Shown here piece after piece: positions 35,901 through 43,239 of a DNA stretch of 64,000 nucleotides. The DNA lies in the NCBI RefSeq assembly GCF_006539505.1, contig NZ_BJND01000005.1, forward strand, positions 1 through 64,000, read 5' to 3'. The stretch is from Streptomyces spinoverrucosus. Lineage in GTDB: Bacteria; Actinomycetota; Actinomycetes; Streptomycetales; Streptomycetaceae. The notes under the pieces were generated by a model. It had not been told where the DNA came from. It searched no databases and worked only from the letters and a program-made list of their open reading frames with translations. A program made the translations under genes and the position numbers. Within the stretch, counting starts at the first letter, position 1, and the number at the start of each line of letters is the position of its first letter.

Positions 35901-36812
35901 GTCACCTACGTGCACCAGGAACGGGGCGGTGGTGTCGGCGGCGCTGAGGAAGGCGCGGAAGCCGATCTGCCCGGGGCCGGTGATGGTGTCGTCCCAGCCC
36001 TGGGAGTGCCACACCTCGGGCTCCGGCTGCCCGTCGGCCCACACCCGCATCCGCAGGTTGGGGCCCACGCACTGCACCCGCACCCGCACCGGGATGCCGG
36101 GTATGTACGTCAGGTTCCGCGGAGACGTCTGGTTGTTCACCACGCTGCCGGCGCCTTCGATGAACTTGACAACGTTCACCGCGAGCCTGAGGCCCTGATC
36201 CCCGGGCAGGCCCGTGTCCGCGCGGAAACCGATGTTGAAGCTGTAGACGTCGCCGCGGACCGGGTCAAAGCGCGTCAGGAACGCCACGAAGATGGCGTTC
36301 TCGGCGTTGCCGTCCTGTGCCCGCTGATCGGTGGCCACGGTGAAGGTGGCGTCCACGTCGGTCAGGGAGACGTCCTGGGTGCGGATGTAGGGGACGCTGT
36401 CCATCACGAGGTTGATGCGGCCGGTGCCGTCGGCGACGGAGTAGTTCGACGCCGGCGTGGAGCCGTGGATCACCCAGGTGTTGCCCGAGGTGGACGTGCC
36501 CCAGCCGTCGCTCACCGTGCGGTCGAACTCGTCGACCATCACCGGTGCGGGGTCCGGCGGGAGGTCTGCGACACGCAGCCGGAACGGGGTGTAGGGGCCG
36601 ATCTTGCCGAACAGGGGGCTGTTCGGGTTGCGCAGCGAGTAGGCCCCCGAGTCGTTGTCGAGGGTGACCTCGGCGCGGGTCGGCTGGGCCTGGCTGGACT
36701 CGGCCGTCAGGCCGCGGTAGACGGTGACGGTGGGGTCCTGCCGCATCTTCACCGGCTGCCAGGCGCCGTCGACGAGGATCTCCCCGGTCAGGGTGAACGG
36801 CCACGCGACCAC
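32910..36812 (-). CDS. Large phage tail tip/fibre protein
   Basis: A 1300-residue, beta-rich protein. The N-terminus (MVAWPFTLTGEILVDGAWQPV) is typical of phage minor tail (Dit/Tal-like) proteins. Two related concanavalin/LamG-like domains occur at about 95-310 (DEFDRTVSDGWG...) and about 1085-1285 (TFTRTVANSWG...), with a further LamG-like region around 390-600 (YWPFEEG, DGWRHIRVRVAENGS). The remainder is a tail hub-like core. Probably contacts the cell surface, perhaps sugars. It starts 17 bp after the tape measure. Confidence 0.8.
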   Translation of the reverse strand: MVAWPFTLTGEILVDGAWQPVKMRQDPTVTVYRGLTAESSQAQPTRAEVTLDNDSGAYSLRNPNSPLFGKIGPYTPFRLRVADLPPDPAPVMVDEFDRTVSDGWGTSTSGNTWVIHGSTPASNYSVADGTGRINLVMDSVPYIRTQDVSLTDVDATFTVATDQRAQDGNAENAIFVAFLTRFDPVRGDVYSFNIGFRADTGLPGDQGLRLAVNVVKFIEGAGSVVNNQTSPRNLTYIPGIPVRVRVQCVGPNLRMRVWADGQPEPEVWHSQGWDDTITGPGQIGFRAFLSAADTTAPFLVHVGDLSVAEPATDPGVTRLSGEVTSWKPQRDRSGNNKTTAIEPAGLLRRLSTGQPVLKSLLRRRIPTLYPLAYWPFEEGVQGDTQVADATLNSNAGVLTVRGLDFGQEDTLLGSDPLPLLTDNAGMSSPAIPGEATGYWSVSMLVRINSDDFPTDSSEHRILRFLTTGSNATIWALSVQLDAGSHRMRLRAYDSDGVELGSVTTTHEAATASTDPDAVGFLDGWRHIRVRVAENGSSLNYAFEWRDDTDRNWGNSATLASTSAGHVNRIVTTFGAGVKGMAIGHLTVWGVQFTSAYYHSGTASFGGASSMAGQPGLTARAFLDRLAGQESVALQINGEGSERLGPYPAGTALELVQAAADTEMGLLTDARDKLQLTYQTRDSLYNRPPDLVLNFADGQVFDPFHPTDDDKDARNQFTVKRREGSEYTAELTSGRLSVQPPPDGMGPVPTSLETIVHTDDQLPGQAAWRLHVATIDRMRVTQLTLEMANERMRPLIDQVLRLDVGSRIQITDTPHEYTPDGFDLLVLGYKETFQTGRWSITFNCLPYDPWTVGAVVLSEDFSDTDYAFSITFGGNAPWFRSQAHYNSPSWSLRSGAIGNNQTSDAVVAIPPGATELTFWYWTSSEAAGPGFEGDRLLVLVDGVQVLRAQGTTPWTQTTIDVTGKSVVTFRYAKDNSAAAGEDAVYIDDLTFTMPAPMRVDANPGGTTLALASTATATQLLVHTPAPTALGPTPWITSEGPDPNYPEDFPLDIRFGGEVARLQKCVPAAWDTFTRTVANSWGAADSGLPWVDAGGVASDRSVNGTAAVLTLAANRDVVRFQRIVANIADCEVLTRVSVDQIATGAALLPAILLRYTDTATYYRARLHFGTAGTMAVSITRGTTTIGTTPALTYTYTAGQWFWLRARLTGHRVQVRAWPDGQVEPGVWHADQTITTDPINSGQVGLAGSAFANNTNVNPQLRFDDFRIPTPQVMTVQRSLNGAVKAHTVGTEVRLARPAVIAL

Positions 36813-36828
36813 GTTCCCCTCCTCCTGC

Positions 36829-38880
36829 TCATCGTGTCGTGTTCAGGTTGGTGACGTCGCCGCCGAAGTCGATCCGGATCCGGCTCTGCAGCCAGTCCAT
36901 GAACGCGTCACCAGAGCCGTTGACGAACCTGATGTCCATGCGCTGCGGCTGAACTTTGCGAACAGACGGGGCCGCTGCGTTGTTGCTGAGCATCTGGTCC
37001 AGGCGGGACAGCGGCAGGATTGCCTCGTCCTCGCGTCCCTCACCGACCATGGCGAGGGTGGGCCCGGTGGCGATTGCGCCCTCGGCCAGGTAGGGAATGT
37101 TCGGCGTTGACAGCGTGACGGACGGGATGTCGACGCCCATGATCGAACCGCCGCCGATCGTGAAGCTGAGACGGTTCCACGAGCCGATCACGGAGTTGAT
37201 TGCGCCGCGGAACGCTGCGGGGATCCCGTTGAACAGGCCGCGGACCGCAGCGCTTACCCGGCCGGGCAGTCCGCGCAGCCAGGAGACGAGCTCCAGTGCC
37301 TTACGGATCGCCCAGTCCTTCATCTGTCCGAACCAGCCCGCCACCCTTCCCGGGAGCTTGGACAGCCAGCCGACTGCGAGGATCACGGCGAGCACTGCTG
37401 TTTCGATCCCGGACCGTACGGCGCGCCAGACGCCGAGCACGATGTCGCGGAAGCGCTCGCTCTGGTTCCACAGCAGCACGATGATCGCGATTACCGCGAG
37501 GACGGCCGCGATGATCCAGGTGCCGGGCCACGCGAGCATGGCGCTGTTCATGGCCCACTGTGCCACCGCGGCGATCCCCAGTCCCACGGCGAGGGCGAGG
37601 ATGATCGGGACGAGGACCTGGATGAGCCCGGAGTGCTGGGCGAGGAAGCCGGCCACTGCGGACAGGATTGGCGCGAGGAACTCGCCGAGCGTTATCGACA
37701 GCGTGCGCATGATCGCATCGAATTGCTGGGCCGGGCTGGCGGCCATGCCCTGGGTGACGCGGGAGGCGGCGCCGGCCGCCTGGTCCATGCCGCTGGCGGC
37801 GGCCGCGGTTGCGGGGTTCATGGCCAGCAGTGCGCCGGCCGCCTCGCCGGCCATGTCACCGAACAGCGCGACGCCGAGCTGGGCTTGCTGCGCGGGGTCC
37901 TTGACCCCGCGCAGAGCTTCCAGGGTCAGGTTGAGCGCGTCGGCTGCGGGCTTGCCTCCCTTGCCGATGTCGCTGAGCATCTTGTCCGCGTCCAGTCCCA
38001 GGGCCCTGAACCCCTCGGCTGCGCGGTCGGTTTCCTCCGAGGTGATGCGGGCAAACTCGTGCAGCACGTCGGCGGCCTGGTCGATGTCGCGGCCGCCGGC
38101 CTGGACGAACTGGCTCATGAGGCCGAACGCGGTCTGTGCGTCCAGACCGATCCGCTTGAAGTGCGTGCCGTACTCGGTGACCACGGCGGGGATGTCCGCG
38201 GCCATCGACGCGGGCAGCGTCTGCGCGGCCTTGGTGAGGACGTCGAAAGCCTCCTGGCCGTCCTGGACCAGGCCCTGCTTGATGAGCGCGCCCGCGGCGT
38301 TCGCAGCTTCGGGGATGTCCATCCCGAAGACGTCCCCCAGCACGATCGCGCTCTGGGTCATCTGCTTGAGCTCGGCGTCGGTGAAGTCGCCCATATTGCC
38401 GACGGCTCCGATCACGTTGCCCACCGCGTCGGCGGCACCGCTGATGGAGTCGCTGAATCCTGCGGCGAACACCTCGCCGGCGATGTCGCCGGCGCGCGCG
38501 GCCTCCTCCTGGGTCAGGCCGAAGCCGGCCTGCAGGGTGCTGGTCGCGGTGGTCATATCCAGAGCGGTGTTCAGGCCCTCCATGAACAGCGCGCCCACCG
38601 CGGCGCCCGCGGCCCCGGCGGCTATCCCGGTCAGCGCGCCCTCGACGCCCGCGGCCGCCTGCTCAGCCTCCCCCGCGACGCCGTCGGCAGATGCGGCCAC
38701 GTCGTCCAGCGCGGCCGCCGTGTCGTCGGCAGCGTCGGCCACGCTGTTGCCCAGGGATCGCGCCGAGTCCTCGATCTCGTCCAGCGCCTGGTCGATCCGG
38801 TCCGCGCTGGAGTCGATCTCCCCCTCGGTGCCCGACAAGTCCACGCCCAGGCGGACCAGGAGCTCTTCCAGGATCGCCAC
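36829..38880 (-). CDS. Tape measure protein
   Basis: A 683-residue protein determining tail length. The N-terminus has short helical repeats with Ala/Asp/Glu (about 20-80), followed by a soluble conserved phage tape-measure region (about 90-350), four or more hydrophobic helices (about 385-520), and the C-terminal AEGAIATGPTLAMVGEGREDEAILPLSRLDQML, which is a widely shared end segment. It lies after the G/GT chaperone genes, as expected. Confidence 0.92.
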   Translation of the reverse strand: MAILEELLVRLGVDLSGTEGEIDSSADRIDQALDEIEDSARSLGNSVADAADDTAAALDDVAASADGVAGEAEQAAAGVEGALTGIAAGAAGAAVGALFMEGLNTALDMTTATSTLQAGFGLTQEEAARAGDIAGEVFAAGFSDSISGAADAVGNVIGAVGNMGDFTDAELKQMTQSAIVLGDVFGMDIPEAANAAGALIKQGLVQDGQEAFDVLTKAAQTLPASMAADIPAVVTEYGTHFKRIGLDAQTAFGLMSQFVQAGGRDIDQAADVLHEFARITSEETDRAAEGFRALGLDADKMLSDIGKGGKPAADALNLTLEALRGVKDPAQQAQLGVALFGDMAGEAAGALLAMNPATAAAASGMDQAAGAASRVTQGMAASPAQQFDAIMRTLSITLGEFLAPILSAVAGFLAQHSGLIQVLVPIILALAVGLGIAAVAQWAMNSAMLAWPGTWIIAAVLAVIAIIVLLWNQSERFRDIVLGVWRAVRSGIETAVLAVILAVGWLSKLPGRVAGWFGQMKDWAIRKALELVSWLRGLPGRVSAAVRGLFNGIPAAFRGAINSVIGSWNRLSFTIGGGSIMGVDIPSVTLSTPNIPYLAEGAIATGPTLAMVGEGREDEAILPLSRLDQMLSNNAAAPSVRKVQPQRMDIRFVNGSGDAFMDWLQSRIRIDFGGDVTNLNTTR

Positions 38881-38898
38881 CGCACACCCCCTGGTTGG

Positions 38899-39231
38899 TC
38901 AGCCGCTGTGCGGCGGTTCGCTCGGTACGGCCCTGCGGCGGCGCCGGCGGCGGTCCGCCTGCTGGTCGGCGGCCTGCCGGTCGTAGACGGCCTGGATGCC
39001 CCGCACCGCCTCCAGGAGGTCCCGCCCGGTGCGGCGCGGCCTGCTGGCGCGGGACCATACGAAGAGGTGATCGCGCAGCCTGGGCCGCTTGCCCTTCTTC
39101 ATGTGAGGGGCGGCCACGTCCATGCCGAGGCGGGCGATGACGAGGTCCAGCCGGTTGGGGGTGATGACCCCGTAAAGGTTCTGGTACGCGACCAGGTGCA
39201 CCATGTCCTCTTCGGTGAACCGTTCCATCAC
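38899..39231 (-). CDS. Tail assembly chaperone, T extension (made by -1 frameshift)
   Basis: The frame holding MERFTEEDMVHLVAYQNLYGV and a basic C-terminus (DRRRRRRRAVP). It is open upstream to the slippery site GGGAAAC in the preceding gene, where LRLLYDLSVAYQIPPGEVMERF links it to that gene. So it is normally translated as the GT fusion (about 262 residues) rather than alone; the listed start is just an in-frame GTG. GT proteins load the tape measure during tail assembly. Confidence 0.85.
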   Translation of the reverse strand: MMERFTEEDMVHLVAYQNLYGVITPNRLDLVIARLGMDVAAPHMKKGKRPRLRDHLFVWSRASRPRRTGRDLLEAVRGIQAVYDRQAADQQADRRRRRRRAVPSEPPHSG

Positions 39232-39278
39232 CTCGCCCGGCGGAATCTGGTAGGCGACGGACAGGTCGTAGAGGAGTC

Positions 39279-39686
39279 TCAGCTCTGGTCGCCGTCGGAG
39301 TTTCCCTCCGCGTCCTTCACCTTCTGCTTGAAGTCGCGCTCCTCGCCGCTGAGGTGACGGCAGAGGGTGAACAGCCCGTCCACAATGCCCTGAGATTTCT
39401 TCGACAGGATCGCGATGCCCTCGGTCACGTCGGGGAAGACGCGCTGGTCGGTGCCCGGCTCATACAGGCACTTGGCGACGATCTCAGCCCGGTTGGAGCG
39501 GACGTTCATTTCCGCGCCGCTGCGCCCTTCCTGAAAGCGCAGCTTGTTGAGCTTGTTCTGGTAGGCCTCCCAGTCCCCGGACGGCAGGCCATGCACGTCG
39601 ACGGTGATACCCCACTCGGGGATCTCGACGTCGCGCTGGGTCTTGATGTCCTGCGCCTGGCGGATCAGCTCTTTCAGGCTGCCCAT
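39279..39686 (-). CDS. Tail assembly chaperone, G protein
   Basis: A 135-residue protein (MGSLKELIRQAQDIKTQRDVEIPEWGITVDVHGLPSGDWEAY) at the standard place between the major tail protein and tape measure. Near its end, GAG GGA AAC contains the -1 slippery heptamer GGGAAAC. Non-shifted ribosomes finish with TCC GAC GGC GAC CAG AGC TGA, giving G; shifted ones give GT. Confidence 0.88.
   Translation of the reverse strand: MGSLKELIRQAQDIKTQRDVEIPEWGITVDVHGLPSGDWEAYQNKLNKLRFQEGRSGAEMNVRSNRAEIVAKCLYEPGTDQRVFPDVTEGIAILSKKSQGIVDGLFTLCRHLSGEERDFKQKVKDAEGNSDGDQS
39300..39306 (-). promoter_or_regulatory. Programmed -1 frameshift slippery site GGGAAAC
   Basis: In the G frame the heptamer reads G GGA AAC, the canonical X XXY YYZ. 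Slipping one base back enters the downstream frame, which stays open to 38899. The site is 21 bases before the G stop codon. A downstream stimulatory structure was not established. Confidence 0.88.
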
Positions 39687-39706
39687 GTCTCAGCTCCTGG
39701 TGTGTG

Positions 39707-40138
39707 TCAGCCGGTGGGGTTCAGGGTGGGCTTGCCGCTGATCTTGAACGTGGCCTCGCGTTCCATCTTGTCGTCGATGGGGAACGCGTCGCCGAGGTCG
39801 GTGATCAGGGCGGTGAAGTCCCAGGTGTGCTCGTCCGGATCGCCCGGCAGGATCACCACCTGGTAGGCGCGCAGGTCCTTCTCCTCGAAGTCGCCGTCGA
39901 GGGCCGAGTGCGAGGTGTCGCCCGGGTCGTAGTTGATCGTGATCGTGACCTCGCCGCCGTCCTTGAGGCCCTTCACGAACTCCCGGTACTCGTCCGGGCT
40001 GTCGTGCGCGGTGACCTCGATGGCCTCCCGGGAGCGCTCGGGCCCGGAGATGTCGGAGACGTTGGCGATCGCGACAAAGGCGCCGGCGCCTGTCGAGTCG
40101 CGCTTGAACTGGGTGCCGAAAGCATCAAGGCCGGCCAT
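39707..40138 (-). CDS. Major tail tube protein
   Basis: A 143-residue protein (MAGLDAFGTQFKRDSTGAGAFVAIANVSDISGP; ...GGEVTITINYDPGDTSHSAL; ATFKISGKPTL) matching the phage major tail subunit family with lambda gpV/TP901 MTP fold. It lies right upstream of the tail chaperone genes. It should be the most abundant tail component. Confidence 0.9.
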   Translation of the reverse strand: MAGLDAFGTQFKRDSTGAGAFVAIANVSDISGPERSREAIEVTAHDSPDEYREFVKGLKDGGEVTITINYDPGDTSHSALDGDFEEKDLRAYQVVILPGDPDEHTWDFTALITDLGDAFPIDDKMEREATFKISGKPTLNPTG

Positions 40139-40157
40139 GCCGTCCTCCTCTTGATCG

Positions 40158-40586
40158 TTACGTGGAATCGACCTCGGAGCCGATCCGGAAGTCCATCGGC
40201 ACGTGCCGGATGTTGCCCGGGGGCTCGGGGTCGGTCAGCGTCTGCAGGGACACGAACCGCGTCCAGGTCCAGCGGTGCCCGAGGATCGTCAACGGCCGGT
40301 GGTCCAGTGCCTGCAGGACCCGGGTGGCGATCGTCAGCGCCTCGGCGTAGCCGCGGTACTGCGACCAGATGTGCAGGGTCTGCAGGACCTCCGAGCCGTG
40401 CCGGTCGTGGGCGTTGGCCGGCGTCTCGGTGGACTCGCCGACGTGGATGTACGGGTAGGCCTGCTTCTCCGGCACCCAGTCCAGGACACCCTTGACCATG
40501 TCCATCAGCGCGGCGTCGGCGAGCAGCGCCGCCCGTACGGCGTCCCGGGTGGGCAGCGCGGCCAGGCCCGGTACCGGAAGGCTCAC
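40158..40586 (-). CDS. Tail terminator/completion protein (DUF3168-like)
   Basis: A 142-residue protein with PTRDAVRAALLADAALMDMVKGV at the N-terminus, YPYIHVGESTETPANAHDRHGSEVLQTLHIWSQYRGYAEAL in the middle and GNIRHVPMDFRI near the end, the DUF3168 pattern. It overlaps the upstream gp10-like gene (ATGA). Family members cap the tail tube. Confidence 0.85.
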   Translation of the reverse strand: MSLPVPGLAALPTRDAVRAALLADAALMDMVKGVLDWVPEKQAYPYIHVGESTETPANAHDRHGSEVLQTLHIWSQYRGYAEALTIATRVLQALDHRPLTILGHRWTWTRFVSLQTLTDPEPPGNIRHVPMDFRIGSEVDST

Positions 40587-40960
40587 CGCAGCACCGCCCG
40601 CACCTCGGCCGTCAGCCGCGCTCGGTACCGCGCCCGCTCGCGCTCCAGCGCCGGGCCGAGCGCGGGCTGGGCGGGGATACTGCGAGTGCCACGCTCGTGG
40701 AAGACGGCGTAGTACTCGGAATCTTCATGCCACCCGACAGTGGCGACCAGGCCGTCCTCCTCGTACTCGATACCGACGTTGTCCCGCAGGTTGCCGGTGT
40801 CGACACGCACGCCCCGCTTCGTGTCGTCGCGCACGGCCTCCGCCGACTCCCGCACGCCCTTGCGCAGGGCCTGACCGATGTCCTCGGGGAGGTCCTCCAG
40901 CCGGCGCCGCAGCCGGTCACGTCCGGAGACACGCACCGTCACCCGTCCCCTGCGTGCCAT
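40583..40960 (-). CDS. HK97 gp10-like head-tail protein
   Basis: A 125-residue basic protein (MARRGRVTVRVSGRDRLRRRLEDLPEDIGQALRKGVRES...; GVRVDTGNLRDNVGIEYEEDGLVATVGWHEDSEYYAVFHERGT) of the HK97-gp10/Phage_tail_S family. ATG 40960 has a GGGG Shine-Dalgarno eight bases before it. Precedes the tail terminator, as in other siphoviruses. Confidence 0.85.
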   Translation of the reverse strand: MARRGRVTVRVSGRDRLRRRLEDLPEDIGQALRKGVRESAEAVRDDTKRGVRVDTGNLRDNVGIEYEEDGLVATVGWHEDSEYYAVFHERGTRSIPAQPALGPALERERARYRARLTAEVRAVLR

Positions 40961-40965
40961 CGCCG

Positions 40966-41163
40966 TCACCCCCCTCGTCCAGGTCGTTGACCCTTTCGGA
41001 TTTCCTTGCGGATGATGTGCAGCTCGGCGGCGACCGCGAGCATGGCCCACACCAGCCGCTCGGTGGTTGGCAGTTCGGGATTCTCGGCGCGCTGCTTGCA
41101 CTCGTGGGCCTCGAGTGCGACGTGCGGCCGCCGCGGTGCGTCGGAGCGGTCGTGCTCGGCCAT
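40966..41163 (-). CDS. Small hypothetical phage protein
   Basis: A 65-residue protein with helical middle (ERLVWAMLAVAAELHIIRKEIRKG) and basic tail. The ATG overlaps the stop of the preceding gene by one base (TGATG). It is in the head-tail cluster, but no known family is recognised. Confidence 0.6.
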   Translation of the reverse strand: MAEHDRSDAPRRPHVALEAHECKQRAENPELPTTERLVWAMLAVAAELHIIRKEIRKGQRPGRGG

Positions 41164-41504
41164 CAGCTGCTGCCCAGCTCGAACGCCGCGACAGTCACAC
41201 CCGTGACGGCGCTGTAGGTGATCGCGGCGCGACCGTTGGCGCCGCGGTAGACGTTGGCCAGCGGGATGATGCCGTGGTCGCCGGCCGCGACGACCAGTGA
41301 GGCGTCGGCGACCGCGAGACCGGAGACGGTGCCGGGGGTAGCGATCGTGACCGTCTTCGAGGCGGCGTCACCGTTCGCCACGTACAGGAAGCGGCCGGGG
41401 CCGACAGGGGCCGCATCGCCGCCGCCGGATGCGGCGACAGCCTGAGCGGCGACGTCGGCGATGCCGGTGGCGACCGGCACCGGGACGAGGTTGAGGTTAG
41501 CCAT
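41163..41504 (-). CDS. Small virion-associated protein, unknown
   Basis: A 113-residue beta-rich Ala/Val/Gly protein (FLYVANGDAASKTVTIATPGTVSGLAVADASLVVAAG) placed within connector genes. Compact Ig-like or decoration-type fold is possible; no match is recognised. It is probably structural. Confidence 0.6.
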   Translation of the reverse strand: MANLNLVPVPVATGIADVAAQAVAASGGGDAAPVGPGRFLYVANGDAASKTVTIATPGTVSGLAVADASLVVAAGDHGIIPLANVYRGANGRAAITYSAVTGVTVAAFELGSS

Positions 41505-41844
41505 CGTCGGGTTCTCCTTCTCCTTGGATCAGCTGCGCTTCGGCCTTGCGGTACCGGGCCGTCGACGGGCCGACGACCGACAGCACCCGCCAGCTCTCCC
41601 CGGTGCCCGGGTCGCGCAGCTCGTCGCCTCGGCGTACGTCGGCGGTCGGCAGCAGGTAGACGCTGTGGGTGTGTTCGGAGTCGGTCTGCGCGGCCAGCAG
41701 CCGCTCGCTCGCGCTGGGCTGGTCGACCTTGGCGCGTACGTCATCGGGTTGACGTACGTACGTGATGCGCTCCCCGCCGTGGCCGTCCGGCTCGCCCTCG
41801 GGTCGCCATACCTGCAGCTGCCGGTTGAGCCAGTGCCCGATCAT
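41497..41844 (-). CDS. Head closure/adaptor protein
   Basis: A 115-residue protein (MIGHWLNRQLQVWRPEGEPDGHGGERITYVRQPDDVRAKVDQPS; LRDPGTGESWRVLSVVGPST) resembling phage head-tail adaptor (head closure) proteins of SPP1 gp16 type. ATG 41844 overlaps the stop of the connector gene (ATGA). Confidence 0.75.
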   Translation of the reverse strand: MIGHWLNRQLQVWRPEGEPDGHGGERITYVRQPDDVRAKVDQPSASERLLAAQTDSEHTHSVYLLPTADVRRGDELRDPGTGESWRVLSVVGPSTARYRKAEAQLIQGEGEPDDG

Positions 41845-42440
41845 GTCCGCGCCCGGTACAGGCCGAGGAGCTTGCGGTCCTTCTCCGACAGCGACATGCC
41901 CAGGGCCTCGGCGGAGAACGAGCGGCTGTGGTCGCCGAGGGACTCCGAGGCCAGCAGCATCGGGTTGCCCCAGGCGGCGGCCGCCATCCGCAGCTCGATG
42001 CGTTTCGCGCCGGCGGGGACGGGGTCGTGGCCAGCGGTGTAGACGACCTCCACGGACCGGTCCCGCGTGGGCCACCAGCCGCTGACGCGGGTGAGCGTGC
42101 CGGACGCGGACCACGTGTAGTCGTGGTCCGCGCCGTGGACGAGGACCTCGTCGGGCTCGGTGTCGTTGAGGATCTTCACCGACTCGACGGCGGTCACCGG
42201 CCACCGTGGCAGGACCAGCTTGAAGGAGCCGGTGCCCGGGGCGTTGGGCCATGGGTCCTGTCGGGTGGGCGAGTCGAGGATGACGGTGTCCGTGGACCGT
42301 GTGAGGGACTGCCCGGTGACGTCGTCGATCTCGCCCTCGGCGAGCTCGAGCAGCAGCTCGGCCTGCGCGGTCTCATCCGGCGTGAACGGGCCGGGGTGCC
42401 GCAGGAAGAGCCGCAGCTCATTGGCGTTGGCGTAGGTCAC
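41841..42440 (-). CDS. Head-tail connector protein (gp6-like)
   Basis: A 199-residue protein with the gp6/gp15-type start (MTYANANELRLFLRHPGPFTPDETAQAELLLELAEGEIDDVTGQSLT) and a VEVVYTAGHDPVPAGAKRIELRMAAAAW core. It should bind under the portal. It overlaps the head-closure gene. Confidence 0.85.
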   Translation of the reverse strand: MTYANANELRLFLRHPGPFTPDETAQAELLLELAEGEIDDVTGQSLTRSTDTVILDSPTRQDPWPNAPGTGSFKLVLPRWPVTAVESVKILNDTEPDEVLVHGADHDYTWSASGTLTRVSGWWPTRDRSVEVVYTAGHDPVPAGAKRIELRMAAAAWGNPMLLASESLGDHSRSFSAEALGMSLSEKDRKLLGLYRART

Positions 42441-42458
42441 GGCACCCCACCTCCTGGC

Positions 42459-42806
42459 TCACTCCTGGGGGGCCGCGCGCTGGGCGAGGGCCTCGGTGAT
42501 GGCCGCGAGGATGTCGGCCTTCTTGCCGTCCTCGGGGATCGAGATGTCCTGCTCTTCGGCGTACGCCTTGAGCTGCTCGACGGTGAGCTTGTCGAGCGGC
42601 TTGTCCTCGGCCGCCTTGGGCTTGGGTTCGCTCTTGCGGCGGCCGGGCAGCCGGTCACGCAGGCGCGGCTTGGGCGCCGGGTCGACGGCCACGCAGTGGC
42701 CGAGCTCGATACGCGCCAGGGCGTCGTCTTCGGGGACGTCGAGGATCTGCCCTGCGCTGGCGGACAGGCCGGGGCTGGCCACGGGCCGGGTGAACTGGAC
42801 GCGCAT
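42459..42806 (-). CDS. Small phage protein with C-terminal HeH/SAP-like domain
   Basis: A 115-residue protein. A short beta-rich N-terminal part is followed by a charged Lys/Pro linker and a helix-extension-helix segment (LDKLTVEQLKAYAEEQDISIPEDGKKADILAAI) like the HeH/SAP motifs on many phage head proteins. May bind DNA or another virion protein; its role is not known. Confidence 0.7.
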   Translation of the reverse strand: MRVQFTRPVASPGLSASAGQILDVPEDDALARIELGHCVAVDPAPKPRLRDRLPGRRKSEPKPKAAEDKPLDKLTVEQLKAYAEEQDISIPEDGKKADILAAITEALAQRAAPQE

Positions 42807-43183
42807 CAGGGCTTCACCCGCCCGTTGCCGCGGATGACGGAGACACCGAACACGGCGTCGCCGGTGCCGGCGTCGGTGGCCACGGCGCGGATGTACCGCT
42901 TGATGCCGTGGTAGCCGATCAGGGTGGTGGTCGACGCGGTCAGCGTGGCGGGCTCGGTGCCGTCGAGGTCGGCGTTGGCCACCGCGGTGTAGCCGGTGGA
43001 CTGCTGGTCGGACTCCTGGATCTCCACGGAGAACGCGTTGTTCGCGACAGCGCCGACGGTGATCTGAACGGCGGCCGCGTCGAAGCCGGCCAGGTCCACA
43101 CCGGTCCCGGTGGCGGTCGCGGTGTGCGCGGCGGGCGCGATGGTCTGGGCCACCGAGATGTGGTTCTTGATGTCGGTCCTCAT
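42806..43183 (-). CDS. Small virion-associated protein
   Basis: A 125-residue beta-rich protein (MRTDIKNHISVAQTIAPAAHTATATGTGVDLAGFDAAAVQITVGAV; YIRAVATDAGTGDAVFGVSVI) directly after the capsid gene in transcription order. Position suggests a capsid decoration or head protein; no family is certain. Confidence 0.65.
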   Translation of the reverse strand: MRTDIKNHISVAQTIAPAAHTATATGTGVDLAGFDAAAVQITVGAVANNAFSVEIQESDQQSTGYTAVANADLDGTEPATLTASTTTLIGYHGIKRYIRAVATDAGTGDAVFGVSVIRGNGRVKP

Positions 43184-43239
43184 GACGGGACGCTTCCTTC
43201 CTGGCCGGGGGGCCTGGGTGGTGGGTCAGGCGGCCGGGG

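Noticed and set aside
32961..36854. A 1297-residue plus-strand open frame opposite the large tail gene
   Set aside because: Antisense shadow created by high GC: Arg/Gly/Val-rich, no domain, no ribosome site, opposite a coherent tail protein.
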